Assembly (NCBI GenBank): GCA_964424205.1
Contig: CAYRIF010000153.1
Coordinates: forward strand, 1 to 8,797
DNA from: CAYRIF01 sp964424205
Lineage (GTDB): Bacteria > Bacteroidota > Bacteroidia > Cytophagales > Cyclobacteriaceae
DNA: 8,797 nucleotides
Reading direction: 5' to 3'
Shown here: positions 1 to 8,186 of the stretch, piece after piece
Layout of the letters: every line of letters begins with the position of its first letter
Position numbering within the stretch: position 1 is the stretch's first letter
Position numbers and translations under genes: made by a program
Notes under the pieces: model-generated
The model's input: only the letters and a program-made list of their open reading frames with translations
What the model was told of the DNA's origin: nothing
The model's database searches: none

Positions 1-3000
1 CCATCCCTATAATCTCGCCTTGTGCACCGCTGAGTCTTAAAGATTTGTCCGCGCCTGCCTCTGGTGTATGGTTAAATACCTTTGAACTAATTCTAGTTCC
101 TTTTTCATAGCTTGTCCCAAATGCTGACTTGGCAGCAGTGTTATTATCCTCCATGTTATTACCAATACTATTCGTAGTGGTGGATGCGGTGAAGGTTACC
201 CTCACATTCCCTAAATGGTCTGTAAGATGATACTGGTATTCAAAGTCATCATCCTTTTTTACGATTCTGCCTTCGGCATGTTGTATAAACTTTAGTATAC
301 CTTCCTCGTAATGAAATCCTGCTACATATTCCCTATGCTTAATCTGTGTGCCGTCTTTGGTTACTTTTTGCGCTAGCTTAACACCTCCAGCATCATAGGT
401 ATATTCAATTTTATCCCCATTGGCAAATGTTATTTTTTCCGGTAAGTTCAATAAGTTGTATTCAATAGCCGTGATGTCTTTGTTTAGGTCCTTGGTCAGG
501 TTGCCATTGTCGTCATAGCTATAGTCCCCGCTGCCAGCATGTCCATTGTCAAAACCCGCTGTATTGCCACTGTCATCAACATATTGCAACTGATTACTGG
601 CAGCCGTACCGCTGCCATAGTGATAGGTAAGTACATCCATACTTGCACCGTTTTCGCCTTTTCTCGTGAGACCCATAATATTGCCATTCTCATCATAGTG
701 CATGCCTGTCAAGTCAAAGTCGTTGACGTTGCTCCACGCTGAGTTGGTTTTCGTACGGTAGTCCGCTCCTTTGATTCTATTGAGTCTATCGTAGGTATAG
801 GTATAAGCAGATTCATCAGTATTACCCTCAAATCTGCTCCACTTGACTGCTGATATATTACCGTTGAAGGCAGGCGTTCCGGTGATGCCTGACAGGTTTT
901 CATTATAGCCCAACTCCATACCAAAAAAGTCATTGGTATCATCATTGGTGTTGCCATCATTGCTGCGGGCAGCATTGTTGATATGGGTTAACCACCCTCT
1001 GATGTTATATCGGTAGTCAATACTTTGCAAACCGTTACCAATGTTTTTCTCTACCAGTTCCCCAAGTTCATTGTAGTGATTATCTGCTAACAATACTTCT
1101 GCATTACTGTTAATCTTATGATAAGATTTTAAGTTTCTACCCATATGGTCATACGTAAATCGTTCCGCGATGGTTATCGATGCTGCAGCATTATCTTTCT
1201 TGTGGGTATGCAGGGTATTTAATACTTTACCCACAAAATCGTAGTTAGTCGTAATTCTATCAAAGCCTCCTGTATGGTTATCAGTGATCACCTGGATGGC
1301 ACGGTAGTGATTATCATAATAGGTAATGCTATTTAGCCAAGTGTTTTCTCCCAATATCCTTATTTTCGAACCTGTTACCAAGCCCTTTACCCCATTAGAT
1401 TGGTCCACACTAGCTACCTCGGCCTCGGCGGTAAAGTTGTAATTTTGCCCACTAAATACCTGTGTTTTGAAATTATAATTGTCGTAATAAGTGACAGCAT
1501 TTATGTCACCTACAGCGGTTGGGTAGCTATTGTTGGTATAGCCAAACTGCCCTGAGCCACTGTAGGTTTCGAAGTATGGGTGTGTCGTATAAAAAGATTT
1601 GACCGTATTGTTAATTGCATTACGATACGCCATTCTATCTGTGCTAAAGCCAGTAGTAATGGTAGTTTCTCCTGACAACACAGGACGGTTGAATACGTCG
1701 TATTTAGTATAATTCCATTTTTTGCGATTGTACTGGTTACCATCTTGGGTCAATACCAACCTATCTCTTTGGTCATAGACCATGTACACTGGTGCTGCGC
1801 CTGGTACTTTTTTCATAATCATTCGCTGGCGCTCATCATATCTGTATTGAAAGATAAGGTTTTTCAGTATACTTTCATTTGCCGTAGGGGTATAACTAGC
1901 ACCTATTAATTTTGAAGCTTTAGGTGGCACTACAAATCGTAAATTTCCAAAATCATCATATACATAATAGGTATTCAACCACGTCCCTCCATCCCCTTGC
2001 ACGCTTTTCAGGATGGTTCTGCCTAATTTGTCTGTATATTCTTTGACTTCGGCACCTTCTTCGTCTTTTGTTACATTTTTATACAATTCATTGGCAGGAT
2101 AGTAGCTAGTCGTTTTGGGTAAATCATTAACAATAGTCCAAAGCCGTACGACATTGGCCTGATTGATTTCATAGCGTATTTTGATTGTTTTTCCGTTGCT
2201 ATTGCCAATCTGTGGTTGCCATGCGGTACCGGGAGCTCCTTGTTCCAGGACTCTGTTTAGTGGAGAGGCTTCAAATACTTTTTGGGCATAAGGCGTATTG
2301 TCTTTTGCCACTTTATTATTTGCTTGTTGATAAAATAAAAATTGATCACTTCCTTGATAGTTATTAGGATGAAGCGCATTAATTTTATATTTTCCTCCTT
2401 GCGCATCAGCCACATACGGCAAATAATCCCTTGACTGTCTGCCAAATTCATCGTATTGGATTGGTTGTACTAAATCAAATCCTAGCGGGGATGTTTGACG
2501 CGATACGTTCTGCATAGGGCGTCCCAGGCCATCAACATATGCTGTACTCTGCTGCACCTTTTCTTTATCAAAATTAACCTCAGAAAAATCAGAAAGATTT
2601 AGATTTTCCTTTTGGGCTGTAAATGTTCTTACATAGTTAGCATCTTTAAGTGTTGTGAACTGTTCAATATTAGAGTAATCTGAGCATTCAGTCTTAACCC
2701 TGCATTCGTAAGTGGTGTGGTCAACCAGTCCACTTAAACTATAAGAGGGATTAATGCTTCCTGAAGAAATGGTTGTTTGAGACCACGTTGCCACACCTTC
2801 TTTTCGCCAGTATATGGTATAAAGAACGCTTACTTGGTTACCATTTTTTGACACTGGAATCTGGTCATAAAACACTGGAATCTGGTCATAAAACTGTATA
2901 GTAGCACCTGATGTTGAAATATTTGTAACATCTAACGCTAAATTCATGCAACTTGCTGTTGTAAACTGAACAGTCTTTGAAAATTCTGAACAGTCTTTTT

Positions 3001-3658
3001 TTACTTTCCATTCATAGGTAGTAACGCCTACAAGACTTGCAATACTTTTTGAGGTTGTAGAAGATTTTGCTGTACTCCATGTGGCAGTTCCCACTTTTCG
3101 CCAGTTTACAGTAAATAAAACAAGGTTTTCACTATTGCCGAAGGCAAATACCTCCTGCCAATTTAAAGTGGCACTATTAACACCAATATTGGAAGTGGAT
3201 AAACCATCAGGCGATAGACAAGAGGGAACATCTCCAGTAGTCGTAAAGGTAACAATGCCAGAATAAGAAGATGCTGCTCCTCCTATGATTTTTTTCTTCA
3301 AAAAAGAGTCATCAGTTCCTCCTCCCGAACCACAATTTGCTTTTACCCGCCATTGATATGTTGTACTAGGTATTAACCCCGACAGCACGCGAAAATTACC
3401 AAAAGCACTTCCTGATGACCAAGCGGAAGTTCCTGATTTCCGCCACTGCACGGTAAAGCTATTGGCATTCGTATTCGTATTCCAATGTACTTTGGCACTA
3501 GTGGTTGTTTTGTTTGTCGTATAAACACCAGAAGGCGTACTACAACTCCCACCATTCGGTGGTAAAAACTTTTGATTTTTTTTGTTTTGCCCCAATAAAT
3601 TTGTCTGTAATGCCAGTAAGGCAAAAAAGATGATATATACTTTCTTAAAATTTTTCAT
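1..3658 (-). CDS. Secreted RHS/YD-repeat protein with three FnIII domains and a DUF6443-like region (3' end off window)
   Basis: The frame stays open from an ATG at 3658 to base 1 (1219 codons), so the C-terminus is missing. Seen: a signal peptide (residues 1-24, MKNFKK then a hydrophobic run ending LLGQ). Three fibronectin type III domains follow at about 38-142, 147-235 and 237-337, sharing WRKxGxxxWS and L(S/x)xLxxxTTY signatures. A DUF6443-like region covers about 341-480 (NYVRTFTAQ, AYVDGLGRPMQ, QYDEFGRQSRDYLPY). YD-like repeats run to about 1100 (YDDFGNL, YDHMGR, YNIRGWLTHINN, YDRLNRI, YDENGNI, YDDNGNL). The RHS core motif YHLTDHLGNVRVTF is at 1143-1156, followed by a post-core stretch with SLRLSGAQGEIIG. 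In such proteins the repeats build a shell and the segment after the core is a variable tip, often a toxin; that tip is not visible here. The start is 18 bases after the preceding stop, implying co-transcription. No Shine-Dalgarno is seen. The FnIII domains suggest surface or matrix contact (inference). Confidence 0.9.
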   Translation of the reverse strand, partial: MKNFKKVYIIFFALLALQTNLLGQNKKNQKFLPPNGGSCSTPSGVYTTNKTTTSAKVHWNTNTNANSFTVQWRKSGTSAWSSGSAFGNFRVLSGLIPSTTYQWRVKANCGSGGGTDDSFLKKKIIGGAASSYSGIVTFTTTGDVPSCLSPDGLSTSNIGVNSATLNWQEVFAFGNSENLVLFTVNWRKVGTATWSTAKSSTTSKSIASLVGVTTYEWKVKKDCSEFSKTVQFTTASCMNLALDVTNISTSGATIQFYDQIPVFYDQIPVSKNGNQVSVLYTIYWRKEGVATWSQTTISSGSINPSYSLSGLVDHTTYECRVKTECSDYSNIEQFTTLKDANYVRTFTAQKENLNLSDFSEVNFDKEKVQQSTAYVDGLGRPMQNVSRQTSPLGFDLVQPIQYDEFGRQSRDYLPYVADAQGGKYKINALHPNNYQGSDQFLFYQQANNKVAKDNTPYAQKVFEASPLNRVLEQGAPGTAWQPQIGNSNGKTIKIRYEINQANVVRLWTIVNDLPKTTSYYPANELYKNVTKDEEGAEVKEYTDKLGRTILKSVQGDGGTWLNTYYVYDDFGNLRFVVPPKASKLIGASYTPTANESILKNLIFQYRYDERQRMIMKKVPGAAPVYMVYDQRDRLVLTQDGNQYNRKKWNYTKYDVFNRPVLSGETTITTGFSTDRMAYRNAINNTVKSFYTTHPYFETYSGSGQFGYTNNSYPTAVGDINAVTYYDNYNFKTQVFSGQNYNFTAEAEVASVDQSNGVKGLVTGSKIRILGENTWLNSITYYDNHYRAIQVITDNHTGGFDRITTNYDFVGKVLNTLHTHKKDNAAASITIAERFTYDHMGRNLKSYHKINSNAEVLLADNHYNELGELVEKNIGNGLQSIDYRYNIRGWLTHINNAARSNDGNTNDDTNDFFGMELGYNENLSGITGTPAFNGNISAVKWSRFEGNTDESAYTYTYDRLNRIKGADYRTKTNSAWSNVNDFDLTGMHYDENGNIMGLTRKGENGASMDVLTYHYGSGTAASNQLQYVDDSGNTAGFDNGHAGSGDYSYDDNGNLTKDLNKDITAIEYNLLNLPEKITFANGDKIEYTYDAGGVKLAQKVTKDGTQIKHREYVAGFHYEEGILKFIQHAEGRIVKKDDDFEYQYHLTDHLGNVRVTFTASTTTNSIGNNMEDNNTAAKSAFGTSYEKGTRISSKVFNHTPEAGADKSLRLSGAQGEIIGM
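2851..2892. repeat. Perfect 21-base tandem duplication inside FnIII domain 3
   Basis: The 21-base unit occurs at 2851-2871 and again at 2872-2892 with no mismatch, and two further bases continue the pattern. It is a multiple of three, so on the minus strand it duplicates seven residues, FYDQIPV FYDQIPV (256-269), without breaking the frame. By alignment with FnIII domains 1 and 2 it falls in the loop between strands B and C, where length changes are tolerated. Identity at every base suggests a recent slippage event. Confidence 0.95.
2966..2998. repeat. 13-base direct repeat with a 20-base period at the FnIII 2/3 boundary
   Basis: CTGAACAGTCTTT appears at 2966-2978 and at 2986-2998, seven bases apart. 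On the minus strand one copy encodes KDCSE (frame AAA GAC TGT TCA G) and the other encodes KTVQ (AAG ACT GTT CAG), so the copies are read in different frames. Recombination between them would remove 20 bases and shift the frame. It is short enough to be chance. Confidence 0.75.
3576..3583. repeat. A8 homopolymer just after the signal peptide of the last RHS gene
   Basis: Eight T on the given strand (A8 in the message) cover codons 26-28 (Lys-Lys-Asn), directly after the predicted signal peptidase site of the protein starting at 3658. A one-base slip would stop translation shortly after export targeting, so the tract could act as a phase-variable switch. No proof of variation is available from one sequence, and A runs are common in this genome. 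Confidence 0.5.
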
Positions 3659-3676
3659 ACGCTAAGTAGTTAGGTT

Positions 3677-6600
3677 TTACTGGTCTGTATAGTGGTATTC
3701 AAATTTCTTTATAATATTTCCGTCAGGATCTTTTATGAGTTTCAAACGATTGAAACTATCGTATTCATAGGTAGTTGTTCGACCGTTTTGATCCGTTTCT
3801 GTTAAGATTCCTACTAACGGTTTGTAGGTATAGGTTGTAACTTGTGCTTTATCAATATTTCTCAATGCCGTTTCTTGTGAGGCACTTAAACTTTTACTTA
3901 TACTAAAATTCGCGCCTAATGCCGCTTCTACCTGTGCATACGTTGCATTGACTATTTTTGCCACAGGGTAGGTTTGGTTGTAACCCCACACATAAGAAGT
4001 ACTAATATCAGCAGTTTTACTTGAACTCAATAAGTTACCAGAGGCATCATAATCATTAAGCGTAGCAATCAAATCTAATCTAGTATCCAATACCAAATCT
4101 GACCCACTTGAAGCGAGGTTCAACTTTTGATAATTGGTAATGGGAACGTTTGCTGCAAGTTTATGTATTTTATAAGGTAATATTATATCAGCTGCCAATT
4201 CCCAGTTATCTTTAAAAACAATAACCTCTGAACCAATCACATTAGCTACTCCATTTTCTTCTACTTTTGTTATAGTCTCTAAAGGTGTAAGTATATTTCT
4301 ATTTTTCATACGCCAAACAACCTTTGCTTCATTTGATGCCCCACCAGGAGTAGTCATGCCTCCAATCAAGTCAGGGGCATAGGCATACTCGGTCACCCTA
4401 TTAAAATCTAAATTGTCATTTTTAGTTACTCTAATAGGTTTTCGGTGGTATTCCGAATAATCAATTTTACTTACTGTCTTGATTGCCTTTGACAGCACAC
4501 CTGGGAACAACTGATTATATTGGGTTGTAAATTCCTGTGACACTCTATACTGATATGAAGGCACTTTATAAGCATCAGCAAAGCAAAGTTGTGCCTCAGG
4601 AGATATCCCACAAAGATAAGTTGGTGATACACTAATCATTCTAACATATTCAGCTGAAGATTTTTCATATTTAACCCTTGTCTCCTTGACTGGCTGATCA
4701 AAATTATTAAAGTCCCCTGAATATACTAACTTTCCTCTTTCTAAAGAGTAGTTAGTAGGTTTCGTCATCATTTGATCGTGGTTTATTGCAACCCCCACCT
4801 TATCTAAATGCTGATTGCCCCAAATATCTATATCATAATTTGTATATTTATATTTAGTATAACCTGTTCTTTCACCAACCGCATCCCTGTTAATTACCGT
4901 CACCTCTGAATAACCAATGTGGCTTCCTGCAATATTACTACCATATTCCATCAATGATTCTGTTGAATGTGTCTCTATTGTAAATGGTGTCCCTTTAAAA
5001 TCTACACCACTGAATAACTTATTATAAACTGGCTTAATACCCAGAATACCACTGGAAGAAAACGAGCTTTCACTTGAAGATACATTATAGTTTTTATAGT
5101 ATTTATATTCTGTAATCTTGCTAGGTGTTGGGTTAGAAGTATCAAAGTGCTCCACTTTTTTTATTCGCATACCTCCTGCCATTCCAGATTCACTTGTCAA
5201 CTGGAATTTATTGCCTGTTTTGTTATACTCTTGAAATTTTGAATATGTGTTTGGCTCATAGTATAGTTTAATTTTTCCACCTGTAGGAAACTTAACTTCC
5301 TCTAATAGTTCTGCGATTCCAAAATAACCATTAGGATTTTTTTCTTCATAGTTAAAACCATATGAGATTCCGTCTAATTTAGAATTCCCGTTGTAGTAAC
5401 CCCAATGATCCATTCTCTGTGACTGATAAACAGGTAGTTTTTTACTGTTATACACAAATTCATGTGGAGATAACAACTCTCCATTGTCACCCTCTTCAGT
5501 TATTGACAATAATTTTAGGCGCTCTGTTTCATTTTGAGAATAACCAAATTTATATTTCTTAACTTTTACGTTTTGCGAAGTTTTTACCTGAAAAGAATCC
5601 AGTTGATACCACTCAAATAATGAAAGATTAGGTTTGTCCCAGTCCCATGGAAAATACCATTCATCTATAACATTTCCCATTGTTTGAGAATACCCTGTTT
5701 GATAAAAATTATAGTAAGAATAAAATTTTGCTCTAAACTCAGAATTAGAGAATTGCCTTAATTCCTTGGAGGGTGAGGAATTAAATTCAATTGAGCCATC
5801 TTTCCATCTAATTTGGGTTAGATAAGTAGGATATATGAGCGATCCATTAAAGTAAGGGTTTGAATCCCCAGCTGACCACGAATCACAGCCAGGGCTTAAT
5901 TTAGAACTGGCTTCTCTAATTGTACTAGTGAAAGTATTTACCTTTCTCATATTATAGATTGGTTTTCTGTCTTCGTATATCAAATCTATTTGACTTCCGG
6001 TTGGCGAAAGAATTTTAGTCATTTTCCATGTTATAGGGAACACAGTGTAAGGTTTATGCATGGTTCTAAGGTTAACTGCATACTCTGTTCCCATATCCCC
6101 GCCAAAAGTATATTGTACCCCATCTGGAGTTACTAAAGTAAATTCGTGGAAAAACACCAGATCATTGTATTTTATAAAATTTGGTATTACATCACTTATT
6201 TGATCTCTTAATTGATTTGTATTTACAAACCCCTTTCCAATTGTTTTATCAAAAAGAACAACGATGTCGTCATTGGAAATAACTCTCCATTTTCCCATCT
6301 GATCAAGAAAGAATTTTCCTGAGTATCCCAGGAAATTAAATTGAAATTCATCTGGAAAAGAATCAAAACAATTATCACAATCAGGTACTTCTCCAGGCAA
6401 ATAGCAGAAATTATCCTCAATTACACTTGGTACATCCCAGCTTGGAATATTAAGTTTGGAATAATTATAATAGTAGCCTTTGTCATACGTGATGCCATCT
6501 AGTTTAGATGATGACTCATCATTAGTACCGTTAACCGTTCTTATAATTTCTCCCCCAACACTTAGATTCCATCCCGAACCCACCCACCCTGGGTGGTAAT

Positions 6601-6841
6601 TCACTTTGTTACTTGCTGAATGATAATTTAATCCAATCGGTATTTCTATACCTTGTGTTTCGATAGTATAAAGTGGAATATTAAGATTTACTGTACCAGT
6701 GTAATTGCTAATCGGTACATTTGTGTGAAGTTCCAAAGTGCTAGCCTCAGGGCTCAAATTATCAGTTGGTTCCGTGGGGAATTGACCAAAACTAATACTT
6801 GACAAAAAACAGCTTATAAAAACTAGAAAATATTGTTTCAT
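3677..6841 (-). CDS. Secreted RHS-family protein with SpvB-like N-terminal region and short YD tail
   Basis: 1054 residues from ATG 6841 to TAA 3679-3677. A signal peptide ends near residue 19 (SISFG/Q). The mature N-terminus carries the SPEAS / SNYTGTVNLNIPLYTI region (30-60) and HPGWVGSGWNLSVGGEIIR (83-101), a pattern typical of Bacteroidota RHS-associated proteins and reminiscent of the SpvB/TcB N-terminal domain. Further family-like motifs are MDHWGYYNG (477-485), FPTGG (518-522) and YVWGYN (950-955). The last ~50 residues hold two YD-type repeats (TDQNGRTTTYEYDSFNRL, KDPDGNIIKKFEYHY), then the protein stops. No DHLGNVR core and no toxin-like tip are present. This short ending seems normal for the family, so I do not read it as truncation. 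It lies 70 bases after the barrel gene and 18 bases before the larger RHS gene. Role inferred: extracellular shell-forming partner of the downstream protein. Biochemical function is unknown. Confidence 0.88.
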   Translation of the reverse strand: MKQYFLVFISCFLSSISFGQFPTEPTDNLSPEASTLELHTNVPISNYTGTVNLNIPLYTIETQGIEIPIGLNYHSASNKVNYHPGWVGSGWNLSVGGEIIRTVNGTNDESSSKLDGITYDKGYYYNYSKLNIPSWDVPSVIEDNFCYLPGEVPDCDNCFDSFPDEFQFNFLGYSGKFFLDQMGKWRVISNDDIVVLFDKTIGKGFVNTNQLRDQISDVIPNFIKYNDLVFFHEFTLVTPDGVQYTFGGDMGTEYAVNLRTMHKPYTVFPITWKMTKILSPTGSQIDLIYEDRKPIYNMRKVNTFTSTIREASSKLSPGCDSWSAGDSNPYFNGSLIYPTYLTQIRWKDGSIEFNSSPSKELRQFSNSEFRAKFYSYYNFYQTGYSQTMGNVIDEWYFPWDWDKPNLSLFEWYQLDSFQVKTSQNVKVKKYKFGYSQNETERLKLLSITEEGDNGELLSPHEFVYNSKKLPVYQSQRMDHWGYYNGNSKLDGISYGFNYEEKNPNGYFGIAELLEEVKFPTGGKIKLYYEPNTYSKFQEYNKTGNKFQLTSESGMAGGMRIKKVEHFDTSNPTPSKITEYKYYKNYNVSSSESSFSSSGILGIKPVYNKLFSGVDFKGTPFTIETHSTESLMEYGSNIAGSHIGYSEVTVINRDAVGERTGYTKYKYTNYDIDIWGNQHLDKVGVAINHDQMMTKPTNYSLERGKLVYSGDFNNFDQPVKETRVKYEKSSAEYVRMISVSPTYLCGISPEAQLCFADAYKVPSYQYRVSQEFTTQYNQLFPGVLSKAIKTVSKIDYSEYHRKPIRVTKNDNLDFNRVTEYAYAPDLIGGMTTPGGASNEAKVVWRMKNRNILTPLETITKVEENGVANVIGSEVIVFKDNWELAADIILPYKIHKLAANVPITNYQKLNLASSGSDLVLDTRLDLIATLNDYDASGNLLSSSKTADISTSYVWGYNQTYPVAKIVNATYAQVEAALGANFSISKSLSASQETALRNIDKAQVTTYTYKPLVGILTETDQNGRTTTYEYDSFNRLKLIKDPDGNIIKKFEYHYTDQ

Positions 6842-6911
6842 ACTTATGTGGTTTAATAACTATTATAATTAGCCCTTCGCATCATCTTGAGCGATAAAAG
6901 CAATTGTTTTC
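6842..6911 (-). other. 70-base spacer between barrel gene and first RHS gene
   Basis: The spacer is AT-rich with no strong stem-loop: only a 4-bp TCGC/GCGA pairing around a 10-base loop can be drawn, without a following T run. Readthrough from the barrel gene into the RHS genes therefore appears unobstructed. The bases before ATG 6841 are A/T-rich with no Shine-Dalgarno, as is usual in Bacteroidota. Confidence 0.5.
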
Positions 6912-8186
6912 TTATTGTTTTAATTCTTTCTCTTCTTTATCATAACTGAGTTTCTTATTTTTTAACTCAAATCCAAACCTAATATTCCAAGGTCTTCTAT
7001 AAGGGTTGGTCTTATCATTTAAAAAATTATAGAGCACCATGACGTTTCCTTTGATGCCCTTGGTGAAATGATAGGTCTTGCCAATTCCTAGCAGCGCATT
7101 GCTGTTCCACTTAGTGGTTGGTAGGTCTGATGTTACTTCTACAAAATTTTTCTCATACATTCTTTCAAATTCAACATGGGCGTAGAAGCTTTTGTACACA
7201 TCATGCTCACTGTATGCCCTAAAGCCATAGGCTTCTTTCTCCTTGGTGAATAGAAAATCCTTTTCTTTGTTAAAGCCTGTCCTGTAGGTACCACCAACAC
7301 CCATGGAAAATTTCTTAGTGAGCTGATAGGCCAACTGAGGAGATACATCCACACCAAAAGGTTGGGTTTTGTATAGCTGAAAATTGCCACCTACCGTTAG
7401 GCGCTCCCCCAGTGTTTTTCCTTTCAGGGGGTTTTCTTTTTTCTTCGGTGGATTCTTCATGCTTATAAGACTTCCATACTTATTTTTTAGTTTCGCTAAC
7501 TTCCCTTGAGCAGCTTTTAACTGATCATTGTGTTTGGCGAAATACTCGGTGGCGTGCTTTGTAAATTGGGTGGCCACTTGCTCTTTGAGATAGTCCGAAT
7601 CATCCAATTTATTTGGATCTAATCCTTCCGACTCCCCTACATCCATCTGAAAATTTTCATTTTTATCGGTTTTCATCCTCTCTAATCCCTCAACTTCCTC
7701 CAAGTTTTTTATTTTATTTTCCAAATATAGCGGTGCTTCTTTTACTTGCTGAACACTTCCTTTTGAGCGTTCAGAAAAGTCATTTTCATAATTTCCAGCT
7801 TCGGTTTTTACTTTATTAATACTTGAACCTATATCTGATTCATTGACTAACTCGTGTAGGTTTGGGATACCATTAACCACTGTAGCATTTTCTCCAAGAA
7901 CACCGGATGGTGAACTAATAATGGTTGATAACTCCTCTGTTTTTGGAGACCTCTCTCTAACAGTTTGTTTTAGACTATCTATCTTATTTTGTGACTTCTC
8001 TACCAAAACAGAAGGCAAACTTAATAGACTATCTGCCGTTTCCTTGGTTTTTTGTACTTCCGATTCAATGATAGGTCTTGCCACTAACTTAGTTTTAGAT
8101 TGCCCGAAAACTGGTGCAGCAGGAACTAACACCAAAAGCATTAAGGCAATTGTTAGAAAAATTGGTATGTCAGTGTTCTTCTCCAA
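6912..8186 (-). CDS. Secreted protein with charged helical middle and putative eight-stranded outer-membrane beta-barrel
   Basis: 424 codons, TAA at 6914-6912. The start is TTG at 8186: the frame has a stop at 8228-8226 and no ATG or GTG between it and TTG. The next Met (residue 16) would leave too short a signal peptide. Residues 1-28 form a signal peptide (hydrophobic 8-26, ending PVFG/Q). Residues 30-190 are polar, Ser/Glu/Lys-rich and low in hydrophobics. Residues 195-242 look like one long amphipathic helix (QFTKHATEYFAKHNDQLKA). A basic KNPPKKK linker (244-250) leads into about 265-409, where eight alternating hydrophobic/polar strands can be marked: VGGNFQLY, VDVSPQLAYQL, FSMGVGGTYR, YGFRAYSEH, FYAHVEFERMY, NALLGIGKTYHF, GNVMVLYNFL, WNIRFGFELK. 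That fits a small outer-membrane barrel, but the last aromatic is followed by a charged 15-residue tail. I cannot name the family. Its position ahead of two RHS genes suggests an anchor or export partner (inference). Confidence 0.8.
   Translation of the reverse strand: MEKNTDIPIFLTIALMLLVLVPAAPVFGQSKTKLVARPIIESEVQKTKETADSLLSLPSVLVEKSQNKIDSLKQTVRERSPKTEELSTIISSPSGVLGENATVVNGIPNLHELVNESDIGSSINKVKTEAGNYENDFSERSKGSVQQVKEAPLYLENKIKNLEEVEGLERMKTDKNENFQMDVGESEGLDPNKLDDSDYLKEQVATQFTKHATEYFAKHNDQLKAAQGKLAKLKNKYGSLISMKNPPKKKENPLKGKTLGERLTVGGNFQLYKTQPFGVDVSPQLAYQLTKKFSMGVGGTYRTGFNKEKDFLFTKEKEAYGFRAYSEHDVYKSFYAHVEFERMYEKNFVEVTSDLPTTKWNSNALLGIGKTYHFTKGIKGNVMVLYNFLNDKTNPYRRPWNIRFGFELKNKKLSYDKEEKELKQ

Noticed and set aside
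539..742. Plus-strand open frames inside the RHS genes (also near 2185-2367 and 3081-3266)
   Set aside because: They are antisense to a continuous 1219-codon frame with recognisable domains; open antisense frames are expected from its codon use.
3659..3676. The two RHS genes as one gene split by a frameshift
   Set aside because: The downstream frame begins with its own signal peptide and FnIII domains, and the upstream protein ends in the way usual for its family (FEYHY plus a few residues). They are two genes.
6903..6921. Direct repeat ATTGTTTT with a 3-base spacer at the end of the barrel gene
   Set aside because: Eight bases of low complexity in AT-rich DNA; no sign of a regulatory or mobile role.
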